Shown here: positions 61,001 through 63,775 of the stretch, in pieces
How positions within the stretch are numbered: position 1 is the stretch's first letter
Layout of the letters: every line of letters starts with the position of its first letter
Assembly: GCA_014526335.1 (NCBI GenBank)
Contig: JACTAT010000188.1
Location: 124,001 to 188,000, forward strand
Direction: 5' to 3'
Source: Chrysaora quinquecirrha
Lineage: Eukaryota; Cnidaria; Scyphozoa; Semaeostomeae; Pelagiidae
DNA: 64,000 nucleotides
Program-made: the position numbers and the translations under genes
The notes under the pieces: model-generated
Told to the model about the DNA's origin: nothing
What the model saw: the letters and a program-made list of their open reading frames with translations, nothing else
Databases searched by the model: none

Positions 61001-62387
61001 GGATAAGAGATAAGAGTTTGAAGTTTGTTTGAAACTTGAAGTTTAGAAAATTTAGAATTGAAGAGGACAAGGCAAAGTAAATTGCTCCTGAATCAAAATT
61101 CAGAAGACCATCTCAAGTGGCAACTTTAAATTCAAGGAAACTGATTAGTTTGAGCGGGACAAAATGTTTCTACAAAGAAAGCACTGTGCCTGACATATTA
61201 TGAAATTCGGTTTTTTGTTTCGCTTTCTTGAAAATTTAACGGGAAAACGTAGGGCAAAATGCAAAGGTAGTTTTTTTCATTAAATCATTGAACTATAAAA
61301 AAAAATATGACTTAAAGTTCAAGTATATTTCAACCTCTGAGCAAAATTCAAAAGATGGATTTTCTTTGCAGCTTAGGGAGTGAAGGGGTAGCCATGCCAA
61401 ATGTCGTTTTCAAAATGTACGTAAATTTGTTCGTAGTTTTGACCCAGGATTTAGATTAAGAAATTCAACTTAAGTGCGGAGGGAAATTTTTTGCATCTGG
61501 CGCTGAGAATGGTGACTTTATCGCAAAGAAAGGTTTGAAAATTTGTAACAGATTTGACCGTGAAATATCGTTAGGGCTGACATTTTTCAAGGTCACATTT
61601 TCAAACTTTTAACCACTGTAAAATTGACAGGATTAGAACAAAATGTTTCGGTGACGCAATTTTCAATTTTCTTTTTAAATGGCCCTTTGTAAAAATTGAG
61701 TTTAAAGAACAAGTTGAAAAGAATACTATAGATAACGGATCTTGTGGGTAATAAGAAGAAATGGCATACTTCATCTTTATAAAAATGTTGCAAGGAATTT
61801 CATTCCTAAGTTAAGTATGTGCACAGAGTCGGTGCACATTTCCTGTCATAGAAGATTTTCTTGTGCAGAGACTAGTTACAGTAAGGGTCTCTTGATACAA
61901 CATGACCAGTTCAGAGCAAGTAGTCGAGAAATGTAGAAACTAGGCAGAGAACATACTGGACATAAGATATAAACACGCACAAAAACATAGTTTACAGTAT
62001 GTTGGGTTGTGCTTTTCGAGGTACATAGTTGACTGTTCTTTGTGTTGACTAAAAAAATGTTGTGTCAGGAATATTGTTTCCTTCTAGTGATATTCATAAA
62101 GCAAAGCATGATAAAGTGATGTCAGCATGATTTTCATTCCTTATAAATCATGCGTACCAGATTTAATGCTCAAAAATTAAGTTTTGACTTGAGATCGACG
62201 GTTTCTCTACAAGCTTTATTTTGTGGAATCACCCTGTCATGTCACTGGATCCAAATTCCTATAAGTTCTAATTAATCTATCATCGATGGAAGGGAAGGAA
62301 AGCTTACTTCAAGAACTTCTTTCAAGAACTCGTCAAACTTCAGTGAGTTGAGCATACCGTTAGTGTCCGAAATCTGAGTAAATACAT
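15323..62387 (-). CDS. dyb: Dystrobrevin-like gene, partial, multi-exon (parent entry)
   Basis: Short minus-strand exons, separately listed, join in codon phase to give an EF-hand piece, a W-L-x-x-L block, a complete ZZ zinc finger and the post-ZZ P-x-P-x-x-L-x-M-x-x-IV segment of dystrobrevins. Dystrobrevin is a cytoplasmic member of the dystrophin-associated complex that binds dystrophin and syntrophins. CQ-DCFW in the ZZ finger and the LDMTNIV ending favour dystrobrevin over dystrophin or dystrotelin. The N-terminal exons should lie right of 64000. The coiled-coil and syntrophin-binding exons, which should lie left of 15323, were not identified. Introns are long, one of about 30 kb, and carry most of the window's transposons. 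Confidence 0.8.
15590..15855 (-). mobile_element. PLE 3' fragment related to the 3.9-5.6 kb element
   Basis: The stretch matches 4140-4420 in the same orientation at perhaps 70-75 percent by eye: GGTTAGATACAGTTAGCAGT, TAGTCCTGTCGAGTCCGTGAGGC-like and TGTGGCTCTTCT line up with GTTAGCGGTCAGTGGTCCTG and TTTGGCTCTTCT there. On the minus strand this covers the last residues of the endonuclease (IGL...) and the 3' untranslated part. Confidence 0.6.
15857..16625. other. No recognisable gene
   Basis: One 64-codon plus ORF (16245-16439) of no known family. CCAATCAGAGAG and CATTGGCTAATTC lie nearby, phrases seen in several spacers of this window (about 30200 and 60650). Confidence 0.35.
16630..18800 (-). 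mobile_element. LINE (CR1/jockey-like), 5'-truncated
   Basis: Minus-strand pieces in order from right to left: end of the endonuclease-side region (18780-18600, with MVDHYLVYGIW), the EN-RT linker (18561-18292: PLRRKRVRNKFSQWLTPSLR), RT blocks (17692-17468: LAIFLDLKKAVDTVDH, SYLDNRQQY; then IYADDTSV at about 17375-17386), and the C-terminal part (17187-16655: CSVYYAIIESHLQYADVIW, LQRLQNRA, YSTRQIWNDTP). About 2.2 kb is left of a usual 4-6 kb element. There are several stops and frame changes. The right end meets the TIR element that starts near 18914. Confidence 0.8.
18928..19028 (+). repeat. Left TIR of the FEN/XPG-like element
   Basis: Shares TTGGGGAACCG, GGACAAAAGT, CACACAAGGTACATTTTGGT, TATGGAGAATCAGAAA and TTTGGCCAA in order with the reverse complement of 20967-21066. 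Confidence 0.8.
19087..20696 (+). pseudogene. FEN/XPG-like (PIN-fold) nuclease protein of a TIR transposon, broken
   Basis: One protein is spread over changing plus frames. An N-terminal helical part runs 19087-19431 (FHEN-like FFRHENQLHPPSLS). From 19433 come NVFDGAAIVQ and VVWDQYLDSSIK, then from 19726 REEADTRIIVHVLD, then after a shift in an A-run near 19955 RTVDTDVLVILI, and from 19980 LPVFHAFTGCDTTSSFHGKG with ERFTVVLYDKTS. The end (20505-20696) has NWGWNKIDGKWEPVW and a Cys cluster CHC...C..CKC...C...C. The series E-AD, D-x-DVLV, then GCD followed by G-KGKK-A, parallels FEN1/XPG (EA-D, D-SDLL, GCDY-x-x-GI-GIG-x-x-A). At least four frameshifts and a TGA near 19431 make it non-functional. 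I know intact relatives only as uncharacterised animal proteins. Confidence 0.65.
20967..21066 (-). repeat. Right TIR of the FEN/XPG-like element
   Basis: Inverted counterpart of 18928-19028, at roughly 88-90 percent identity by eye. Confidence 0.8.
21247..21276 (-). CDS. dyb: Tentative 30-base dystrobrevin exon
   Basis: The minus strand has acceptor CTAGACAG at 21277-21284 and donor AAG|GTAAAA at 21246. Ten codons (GSFRKELANK) in phase 0 on both sides fit between the exon ending ...FSTW (26198) and that starting NNGERG (15456). Vertebrate dystrobrevins have a short basic helix-like segment (KSP-x-KKL...) here. So short an exon cannot be confirmed by similarity alone; transcript evidence is needed. 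Confidence 0.4.
21525..21624 (+). repeat. Left arm of the long-TIR element
   Basis: About 100 bases, inverted relative to 25056-25164, with scattered substitutions. Confidence 0.65.
21907..21946 (+). repeat. Left TIR of Harbinger, with subterminal motif copies to 22040
   Basis: The 40-base TIR is followed by further inverted copies of AACCCAGGTTCG-like sequence (about 21945-22038), including CCTGGGTTAAAC just inside the transposase 5' region. Confidence 0.9.
22087..23427 (+). CDS. Harbinger transposase (DDE_Tnp_4 / HARBI1-like)
   Basis: This nuclease cuts at the element's ends and joins them to a TWA target. The open frame extends to 22009 inside the subterminal repeats, but the Met at 22087 (AAAATGG context) is the likelier start, giving 446 residues. 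Numbering from 22009, a basic helical N-terminus (61-97) is followed by a helix-turn-helix-like block (YRTIGHLFGISKSSVGAIV, 194-212). The catalytic domain carries D257 in GAVDGSHIPI, HDARVF (306-311), D345 in VADAAYPLLPW and E383 in VVENAFGRLKGRW. The triad is complete and there are no internal stops, so the copy may be functional. The C-terminal 50 residues are polar and variable. Confidence 0.93.
   Translation: MADSNGQLEMGSMIFSSMRLVFLCKVLYFATKLMQDKIRQARRSRMNKILTASRRRIERFKRFRLERRRRLESSLKEIAVLECLQPVEVQRKMWCKVRSENWWDLIVLQHFDEKDWVANFRMSKRTFDSLCKEITPFLCKEDTILRKAIPVEKRVAVSLWRLATNSDYRTIGHLFGISKSSVGAIVTEFCDVMSEEFLTKYISIPTGDNLKKVVHEFRTKWGFPQCFGAVDGSHIPIKAPADFHADYYNRKGWYSIILQAVVDSSYRFIDINVGWPGKVHDARVFSNSVIYNKMQSHNLMDDHIEEINEVRVPLFLVADAAYPLLPWVMKPFPDNGQLTQEKSHFNYRLSRARMVVENAFGRLKGRWRCLLKQNEASILQMNKIVATCCILHNICENNKETFDEALCSGQRQATITNPCSTPDTTQSASAENIRNALINYCSKNTF
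23493..24514 (-). pseudogene. Harbinger Myb/SANT-like DNA-binding protein, one frameshift
   Basis: In Harbinger elements a second, Myb-like protein helps bring the transposase to the nucleus and to the ends. The frame could start at 24559, but the Met at 24512-24514 (MAESSK) is better placed. Residues 12-95 from it form the trihelix/Myb-like domain (STWTREEVLSLISIWSDE, LENEHGFVRSHVQVREKIK, GRGRKTFEFFNEVD). An acidic and serine/threonine-rich linker follows. The frame ends at 23798, but the downstream part clearly continues in another frame from about 23880 (basic RRGKTKKRTR, then a coiled-coil EEARLDRELKIEEKRRKE) to 23493. A single lost base in an A/T run at 23865-23885 explains this; an unnoticed intron is the alternative. 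Confidence 0.8.
24650..24855 (-). repeat. Right TIR of Harbinger and subterminal array
   Basis: The last 40 bases are the TIR. From 24650 inward-facing and outward-facing copies of AACCCAGGTTCG alternate with two copies of TGTGTCCACA-like sequence. About eight motif copies are packed in 200 bases, a likely binding platform for the element's own proteins. Confidence 0.85.
25056..25164 (-). repeat. Right arm of the long-TIR element
   Basis: Reverse-complement partner of 21525-21624. Confidence 0.65.
25250..25580 (+). pseudogene. SGNH-hydrolase-like fragment of a LINE ORF
   Basis: Plus-strand pieces contain DLLDDIKPIV, then in the next frame TNDVNSAKNTKENMENAL, ESPGTKVAISLCTIRND, and finally KDNQNMDESCLGKK before a stop. 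The GTND-x-N, P-x-x-KV-x-IS, and N-x-D-x-x-CLGKKGLHL pattern belongs to an SGNH/GDSL-like domain carried by some animal LINEs. The catalytic GDS block and the final GLH-x-N are absent or unreadable, so this is a partial, dead copy. Confidence 0.5.
25585..26190. other. No recognisable gene
   Basis: A 92-codon minus ORF (25675-25953) is unrecognised and lacks splice signals I trust. Intron sequence of the dystrobrevin-like gene. Confidence 0.4.
26198..26269 (-). CDS. dyb: Dystrobrevin ZZ-finger exon, third part
   Basis: The 72-base phase-0 exon has acceptor CTTTTTTAG and donor |GTATGT. It encodes DCFWRERISGSHSTSHDM, then REFSTW. It supplies the third Cys pair (with the preceding LCQ) and the HxxxH pair that complete the ZZ zinc finger. 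Vertebrate dystrobrevins read DCFWRGHA-G-HS-QH-M at this position. Confidence 0.85.
26275..27590. other. Intron sequence, no gene seen
   Basis: Scattered ORFs of 60-91 codons without recognisable motifs and a short C-run at about 27261-27270. Nothing else identified. Confidence 0.4.
27600..28090. repeat. ATG/GTGGT minisatellite and (ATT)n microsatellite
   Basis: 27610-27700 is (GATGAT)n-like. 27700-27930 is a GGTGGTTGTGGTGATAGGG-type degenerate minisatellite. 27985-28075 is (TTA)n. The ORFs here, rich in His or Ile, are repeat artefacts. Confidence 0.9.
28572..28611 (-). CDS. dyb: Dystrobrevin ZZ-finger exon, second part
   Basis: The 40-base exon has acceptor TTGTCCTCAG and donor CAG|GTGAGT. 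The first base completes an Arg codon split with the previous exon; then YKCLDCFNYQLCQ supplies the second Cys pair and half of the third. FNYQLCQ is nearly the dystrobrevin consensus HNYQLCQ. Confidence 0.88.
29593..29647 (-). CDS. dyb: Dystrobrevin ZZ-finger exon, first part
   Basis: The 55-base exon has acceptor TTTTTTGGTAG and donor GAG|GTAAGG. The first two bases (TG) complete a Val codon begun by the G at the end of the exon at 59684. It then reads QHDVQCKACGRKPFTGL and AG of an Arg codon. CKAC is the first zinc-binding Cys pair of the ZZ finger. Confidence 0.88.
29650..30945. other. Intron sequence, no supported gene
   Basis: A plus-strand open stretch at about 30525-30671 (QRERKREKYEARKKLGLKKE, then FLVWAAYNH) ends at CAC|GTAAGT and could be an exon of something, but it has no convincing acceptor and no recognisable family. 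AT-rich otherwise. Confidence 0.3.
30950..32400 (-). mobile_element. LINE with (ATT)n tail, 5'-truncated and catalytically dead
   Basis: Minus-strand blocks in order: EVEESIRQGSGLSAILYA (32300-32200), then WQDNITVLVSEGEDEHAM where a YADD box would be expected (about 32190-32140), SQKKCKVLIANKRKAKLE and EKVLGYTFNSKN (32144-31938), a thumb-like region (31937-31458), and a C-terminal Cys motif RCKFCIE...YILECKG (31476-31114). The catalytic box is WQDN, so the copy is inactive. A (TTA)n tract at 30951-30965 on the plus strand is probably the 3' tail. The clade is uncertain. Confidence 0.7.
32405..33345. other. No recognisable gene
   Basis: AT-rich intron sequence with no repeats or ORFs of note. 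Confidence 0.4.
33358..33605 (-). repeat. Minisatellite A, left copy (GAACACCAAT-type)
   Basis: About 240 bases of a 10-12-base unit (GAACACCAATG / GAACACCGATG). It begins AAAACACCACACCAATGGGAACACC. The same array lies inverted at 46296-46500. The Val/Phe/Cys-rich ORFs are artefacts. Confidence 0.85.
34150..34550 (+). repeat. Hexamer array B (AAGATT)n, left copy
   Basis: Degenerate AAGATTAAGATT hexamers over about 400 bases, running into module C at 34543. The inverted counterpart is at about 50060-51060. Confidence 0.75.
34543..34650 (+). repeat. Module C, copy 1
   Basis: Contains AGCAAATATAGCCACCTCAA, TGCACAATGCC, GGTCCTCATGAGGCGG and GGCAAGGGCTAG. A partial copy in the same orientation is at 45478-45552, and a full inverted copy at 49945-50056. 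Confidence 0.8.
34655..35485. other. No recognisable gene
   Basis: Short ORFs only (74 codons at 34762-34986 on minus). Unique-looking sequence between modules. Confidence 0.4.
35500..35815 (+). repeat. Module D, about 75-bp tandem repeat, left copy
   Basis: The unit GAACATGAACAATAACAAGA, CTGAGGAACAGGACCAAGG, GACTGAAGACCATCAATAAT, TTCAGGACTAAG recurs at about 35525, 35601, 35677 and beyond. Relatives in the same orientation lie at 45020-45420. Confidence 0.8.
35821..36113 (+). repeat. Module E, 290-bp direct repeat with TATA box, copy 1
   Basis: About 95 percent identical by eye to 44388-44680, in the same orientation. It contains GGCGGCTATAAATTTTTGCC (TATAAA at 36021), a promoter-like phrase, then TCTGTGCTTATCATT. 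It resembles an LTR or a mobile promoter, but TG...CA ends were not evident. Confidence 0.8.
36120..37340. other. No recognisable gene
   Basis: A 73-codon plus ORF (36713-36934) is unrecognised. The 37270-37345 segment repeats CCTGAACAATGCCGTCTTT twice before the satellite starts. Confidence 0.4.
37346..39350 (+). repeat. 50-bp satellite array G, about 40 copies
   Basis: Unit: CGTTTATCAAAAGGACAGAC, TAGAGAGTTGCCCCCAATAT, AAATATGCCT, with CAAGACAAATATACCCCG and CAACACAAATACACCTCG variants. Edge units are diverged. A distinctive pair of variant units (AAAAGATTAGAGAATTACTC, CCATAACAAATA) occurs at both ends (37620-37680 and 39290-39355). The 50-base period is not a multiple of three, so ORFs here are not genes. 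Confidence 0.95.
39360..40260. repeat. Array H, about 60-bp repeat with GGCTTGTAGGCT
   Basis: Copies of CATGTAGGCTTGTAGGCTAG and AAAAACATATCTCCCTATAT recur about every 60 bases from 39380 to 39830. Then a ~130-base unit (CACATTTTACC, CTACCTGTGCCTTC, GGGTAGCCCTGTGGGCAGCA) occurs twice (39910-40000 and 40050-40145). Confidence 0.85.
40265..40920. other. No recognisable gene
   Basis: AT-rich, unique-looking sequence between arrays H and I. Confidence 0.4.
40925..41935 (+). repeat. Tandem duplication I, about 470-540 bp per copy
   Basis: Copy 1 (40930-41460) and copy 2 (41465-41930) share TAAGCTGATTTT, ATTATTAAATGGGCAAACAA, CCAGGCACAATTGGGGAGTA, ATCAGAGTGTTTTGAA and GGATGTGTTCTCTGTGGATG in order. 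Copy 1 has about 70 extra bases near 41040-41130. Confidence 0.85.
42180..43265 (+). repeat. Array J, degenerate TAATAACTGTAAGGTC repeat
   Basis: AATAACTGTAAGGTCC-like phrases followed by GGAGATATTGTTCTCC-like phrases recur about every 60-75 bases from 42200, strongly diverged. The later part (42990-43260) has a tighter GGAGATATCGTTCTCCGTGG, CGGAGGTTAATGGC unit. Confidence 0.7.
43525..43800 (+). repeat. Array K, about 50-bp repeat with a perfect palindrome
   Basis: About five copies of GAGGTTGTTAAGACCGGTTG, GTCTTCCTCAAAGC at 43560-43770. Each copy keeps AAGACC-GGTT-GGTCTT, a hairpin with 6-base arms. Confidence 0.85.
44166..44386 (+). repeat. Module F, copy 1
   Basis: 220 bases nearly identical to 44801-45021. 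It begins GGAAAAAACTTTGTTTCTTC and ends CCTGGAACAAATATTAA. It is followed directly by module E (44388). Confidence 0.9.
44388..44680 (+). repeat. Module E, copy 2
   Basis: Direct copy of 35821-36113, with TATAAA at 44587. Starts are 8,567 bases apart. Confidence 0.85.
44801..45021 (+). repeat. Module F, copy 2
   Basis: Copy of 44166-44386. Here it is followed by module D and not by E. Confidence 0.9.
45022..45425 (+). repeat. Module D, right copy, diverged
   Basis: GAACACGAACAATAGTAAAA, GAGGAACAGGACAAAGGAAC and TTTCAGGACTAAGG repeat at about 75-base spacing with more decay than at 35.5 kb. Confidence 0.7.
45478..45552 (+). repeat. Module C, partial copy 2
   Basis: GGTCCTTGCGAGGCGGTGGT and GGGCACGGGCTAGTA match the end of module C at 34600-34650, same orientation. 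Confidence 0.65.
45555..46290. other. No recognisable gene
   Basis: Unique-looking intron sequence without ORFs of note. Confidence 0.4.
46296..46510 (+). repeat. Minisatellite A, right copy, inverted relative to 33358
   Basis: GGTGTTCATTGGTGTTCCAT units, ending CCCATTGGTGTGGTGTTTTA followed by GACAAGACCCACCAAATA. The reverse complement reproduces the start of the 33.36 kb array and a few flanking bases (CACCAAATA...). Confidence 0.85.
46890..47135 (+). repeat. Module L, degenerate CCCGTTTATTAAAAGGA repeat
   Basis: Units of about 55 bases with TTCCCGTTTATTAAAAGA and CCTTACCCCTCAACAAAAAT. The core resembles the 50-bp satellite G unit (CCCGTTTATCAAAAGGACA). Single relatives appear at about 51095, 51150 and 52435-52475. 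Confidence 0.6.
47140..48595. other. No recognisable gene
   Basis: A 63-codon minus ORF (47278-47469) lies in a weak repeat (GCAAAGTACGTAAACTATCA... and GCGAAATAGTCGTTCGTGG-type phrases near 47350 and 47590). No family recognised. Confidence 0.35.
48610..48745 (+). repeat. GGTCCTGGTCCTGG minisatellite
   Basis: About 130 bases of a GGGTCCT-based 12-20-base unit. ORFs reading Gly-Pro-Arg-Thr on minus are artefacts. Confidence 0.85.
49150..49330. repeat. (ATC)n microsatellite
   Basis: About 170 bases of ATCATC with CATC and ATT interruptions. The Asp-rich ORF is an artefact. Confidence 0.95.
49335..49940. other. No recognisable gene
   Basis: AT-rich intron sequence. Confidence 0.4.
49945..50056 (-). 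repeat. Module C, copy 3, inverted
   Basis: The reverse complement matches 34543-34650: AGCAAATATAGCCACCTCAA, TGCACAGTGCC, GGTCCTCATGAGGCGG, GGGCAAGGGCTAG. Confidence 0.85.
50057..51060 (-). repeat. Hexamer array B, right copy, with about 200-bp higher-order repeats
   Basis: AATCTT hexamers are organised into four diverged copies of a ~200-base unit. GAACTCCATCTTAATATTAG and TGAAGCTCATTTTCAAATCA mark the copies near 50278, 50480, 50770 and 50870. The array adjoins module C exactly as at 34.5 kb but inverted. Confidence 0.8.
51065..51500. other. Non-coding, C-run and CCCGTTTAT fragments
   Basis: AACACCCCCCGTTTATGAA, GGACCCCCCGTTTATCAAC and related phrases (51085-51300) are isolated relatives of modules L and G. 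The rest is AT-rich. Confidence 0.5.
51505..51585 (-). repeat. tRNA-like unit 1
   Basis: The minus strand has a B-box match GGTTCGATTC about 50 bases after a weak A-box region (AGCTCCCGGTCGTG). No good acceptor stem, so not called as a tRNA gene. Confidence 0.5.
51790..51868 (-). repeat. tRNA-like unit 2
   Basis: The minus strand has a perfect A box TAGCCGAGTGG (51844-51854) and a B box GAGTTCAAGTCCC (51800-51812) at normal tRNA spacing. The putative acceptor strands do not pair well and the anticodon arm is unclear. This suggests a tRNA-derived repeat or pseudogene. Confidence 0.55.
52060..52142 (-). repeat. tRNA-like unit 3
   Basis: The minus strand has A box TAGCACGGTCGG and B box GAGTTCGAATCCCC. 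The flank GTTAGTGATAATCCTCC matches GTTGGCGATAATCTCC beside unit 2, so the units are homologous beyond the tRNA-like core. Confidence 0.55.
52145..52545. other. No recognisable gene
   Basis: Overlapping 60-72-codon ORFs on both strands at 52089-52353 are unrecognised. ACTGCCCGTTTTTAAAAGA (52447) is a relative of module L, followed by a (GAATT)n run. Confidence 0.4.
52552..52680 (+). repeat. Left TIR with internal CAGACTTCAGACTTTTGCATT copies
   Basis: Two to three copies of a ~20-base direct repeat sit inside the TIR, between a conserved outer and a conserved inner block. Confidence 0.7.
52845..54085 (+). pseudogene. Retroviral-type DDE integrase transposase, broken
   Basis: An N-terminal helical part (52845-53252) ends at a stop but continues in frame as VSRRTILQRVKA, a helix-turn-helix-like stretch, with two more stops before 53340. 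The catalytic core then reads VYYVPWPNSVWSLDGNHALI (first Asp in LDGNH), GCIDEFSRKVMFINCSSNN, RIRVDRGVENV (second Asp), and after a frame change near 53815 STRNQRIERL (Glu). The C-terminal FYAMEQSGIL and HLIYIPRINFVL follow. D, D and E are all still recognisable, but at least three stops and one frameshift block translation. The family is rve-like and related to, but distinct in wording from, Ty3/retroviral integrases. Confidence 0.75.
54540..56187 (-). pseudogene. HECT-domain E3 ubiquitin ligase-like protein of the transposon, broken
   Basis: The minus strand, mostly in one frame, begins MQNQEVQLKRLAVCLGEASN (56187) and shifts near 55985-55760 (QASNNGLFRGLSQSERLRAA). It resumes with LVTFGSDEESFTGKNFKDD, IEKWIVKGRPLDVVTSCSTI and, in another frame at about 55010-54950, GGPRREFFQLSLQEMKAKYF, the GG-x-x-REFF block of HECT N-lobes. 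The C-lobe follows at 54800-54595: MFIKYVREVAAGKRGGLTLE, LQFVTGAQEEPILGY and SFLPTGNSCINKLR, whose Cys is in the position of the catalytic cysteine. Part of the domain between the lobes is deleted, and stops occur at 55610, 55400 and 54594. Confidence 0.7.
56270..56493 (-). repeat. Right TIR with about five internal repeat copies
   Basis: Same blocks as the left TIR, but with about five AAAGTCTGAAGTCTGAATGT copies (56320-56435), making it about 95 bases longer. Confidence 0.7.
56500..57335. other. No supported gene
   Basis: A 107-codon plus ORF (56430-56753) overlaps the TIR of the neighbouring transposon and has no recognised motif. Otherwise AT-rich. Confidence 0.35.
57340..57905 (-). pseudogene. 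Ty3/Gypsy-type retrotransposon scraps (RT start and protease-like)
   Basis: At 57905-57740 the minus strand reads ITPKEDAKQFALTV, stops, then VPLQLLSETKKTIDRMLELD and VIRPLSG. This is the entry to a Gypsy RT (DAKPF...RRVPLPL...ELDRM-x-LGVI). At 57561-57340 a frame contains CAVIDTAFTREKWLN and FCFRGGQIVRSFKQVILPV, resembling the aspartic protease segment (LDTACT...WL...F-FGDG). The order RT then protease is the reverse of the normal polyprotein, so the two scraps come from different copies or a rearrangement. Confidence 0.45.
57910..59190. other. No recognisable gene; weak repeats
   Basis: 58380-58640 has loosely repeated CTGGTATCAT and TAGGCC phrases. ORFs of 70-83 codons are unrecognised. 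Confidence 0.4.
59200..59372. repeat. (ATC)n microsatellite
   Basis: About 170 bases of CATCAT with CGTC interruptions. The Met-rich ORF is an artefact. Confidence 0.95.
59684..59759 (-). CDS. dyb: Dystrobrevin exon before the ZZ finger
   Basis: The 76-base exon has acceptor TTTTTACAG and donor CACTG|GTATGG. It reads SFMTEKRSGVLYWLHVLNKL then MKCST, plus one G. Dystrophin-family proteins have (V/L)-x-WLP-x-LHRL in this place. The final G plus the TG starting the exon at 29647 makes a Val codon leading straight into QHDVQCKAC, which supports the join across a 30-kb intron. Confidence 0.75.
60193..60270 (-). CDS. dyb: Doubtful dystrobrevin exon
   Basis: A strong acceptor (ACTCTCTTCCAACAG) precedes 26 open phase-0 codons (EILCKIISEGYPKFCHRCLD, GTIADN) to a weak donor AAT|GTTTTC. 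Phase and position fit the gap between the exons at 62308 and 59759, where the family has LP-x-x-VFEGPSFGY. The residues do not resemble that segment, however. It may be a pseudo-exon. Confidence 0.3.
60310..62300. other. Intron sequence, no gene seen
   Basis: 60-66-codon ORFs only. AGCCAATCAGAGAG and TTGACCAATCAAAGGG occur at about 60650-60700. An inverted pair seems to exist: TTTACATTTTGCCCTACATT (60876-60895) against its complement AATGCAAAGGTAG...AGGGCAAAAT (about 61250-61270), with extra shared GGAAAACGTAGGGC sequence. This may be a MITE. Confidence 0.4.
62308..62387 (-). CDS. dyb: Dystrobrevin EF-hand exon
   Basis: The 80-base exon has acceptor TTTGCCTTTTTAG and donor GAA|GTAAGC. After two bases finishing a codon (probably Asp) it reads VFTQISDTNGMLNSLKFDEF then LKEVLE. 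The dystrobrevin EF-hand region has YIFSMISDSSG...YDQFLREVLK here. The upstream exon should end in phase 1 and was not found before the window ends. Confidence 0.8.
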
Positions 62388-62534
62388 CTAAAAAGGCAAA
62401 TAACAAACATAAATCCAAATTGACAGAGAATCAATTAATAATACACATCACAGCAAGTAATTTCAAACTACATCATTTGATCTAACATCTTTCCGAACAA
62501 GTCAATGATTCTTCTCAAATCATCCATTCATACC

Positions 62535-62715
62535 CAGTGCACACGAGAACAGGATTATTTGTTCCATTCTCTTTGGAATCTGATTCAAAATTTTGTTCTC
62601 ATGCACAGTAGACCTGCACAGGGGATCTGACGGAAAATATTTTGCGTACACACGAGAACCAGATACAATAAAAACCGCTTCTACACATGCGCAGTAACAA
62701 GTTCCAGCAAAACTG
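62535..62715. mobile_element. Possible MITE
   Basis: CAGTGCACACGAGAACAGGA and TTTGCGTACACACGAGAACCAGAT lie in direct orientation, with GTTCTCATGCACAG in the middle inverted and CATGCGCAGTAAC at the end. The mixture of direct and inverted CACGAGAAC copies is typical of small non-autonomous DNA elements, but ends and target duplication are unclear. Confidence 0.3.
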
Positions 62716-63387
62716 AAAGAATTTTTGCGCCAGGAAACAGAGATTTATTTCTTTGCTCCTAATTTCAAAGGTCACTGGGCTGAAGCAGCGATTTGTTTTA
62801 TGTTCTCAAAATCTAGCAATCCACTGTCTATGGCATTTATTAAATTTGCAGGTAGTGAAATCATGAATTTCATTCAGACAAATGAGGAGACAGCTTTTCA
62901 ACAGAATATGGAGCCTTGCTGATGAAGGATGTTTTCGATTACAAACAAAAAGGTTGTACATGTTGCACAGTTCCTCAGGAAAACCTTTAACAACAAAACG
63001 TGCTGCATTTTATAAAGTATCGATTTCGAAAATGAAAAAAATGGTAAGTGTTTGCTCTAAGACCAAACAAATGCAGAAATAAATAATAATTGACAATTAG
63101 AAAAGAAAACAAAAACCCCGAAAGCTTGACTTAAAATATGCACTTCAGAACGAAGAAACCTGAAAATTATGGTAACATTCCTTCTTCTTCGTACTCTAGC
63201 CGAAATTTTGTAATAAAGCGCTGCCCTTGTCTCCGCGGCATTTAGTTGAAGGAGGCATTTGTAAGAGGGAGGTCTTAATCTGACGCTTTGCACTGATTAG
63301 AGGCAATACGGAATGTCTTAATGCTAGTGTCTAATTTATAACCGCATTTTTTCATTATCAATGTAAACAAAGAACTATGTAACTTAG

Positions 63388-63775
63388 TAATTTAAATTGG
63401 AGGAGTCTCGACGAACTTCGATTTGAGTTCTACAAGCCTCCTCGTAGCACCGAGATCACTGTGCTAAGTACAGTTTAATACCTTCTAATTGGAGATAAGT
63501 CGTGAGTGGCTGTCTGGATCCGCATTTCAACTATTAACAAAAGAACAATAAGTGACCACGCTATATAAAATCAGTCATTGAAATGTAATTTCTGTGTGGA
63601 GTTTGAGGGGAAAGGGAGGGAGCACAGTAATCTCGGTGCTACGAGGAGGCTCGTTGAACTCAAATCGGAGTCCGTCGAGACTCCTCCAATTTAAATTTCT
63701 TCCTCGCCTCCTCTTCGCAACGAGGCTCACTGTGCTAAGCACAGTTTAACACTTTCTAATTGGAGACTTCAAAGT
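63388..63775. repeat. Foldback repeat with 75-base arms
   Basis: 63388-63462 (AATTTAAATTGGAGGAGTCT, CGACGAACTTCGATTTGAGT, CCTCCTCGTAGCACCGAGAT) is mirrored at about 63624-63700. Outside and inside, CACTGTGCTAAG-ACAGTTTAA, CTTTCTAATTGGAGA occurs twice in direct orientation (63459-63495 and 63728-63766). Confidence 0.8.
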
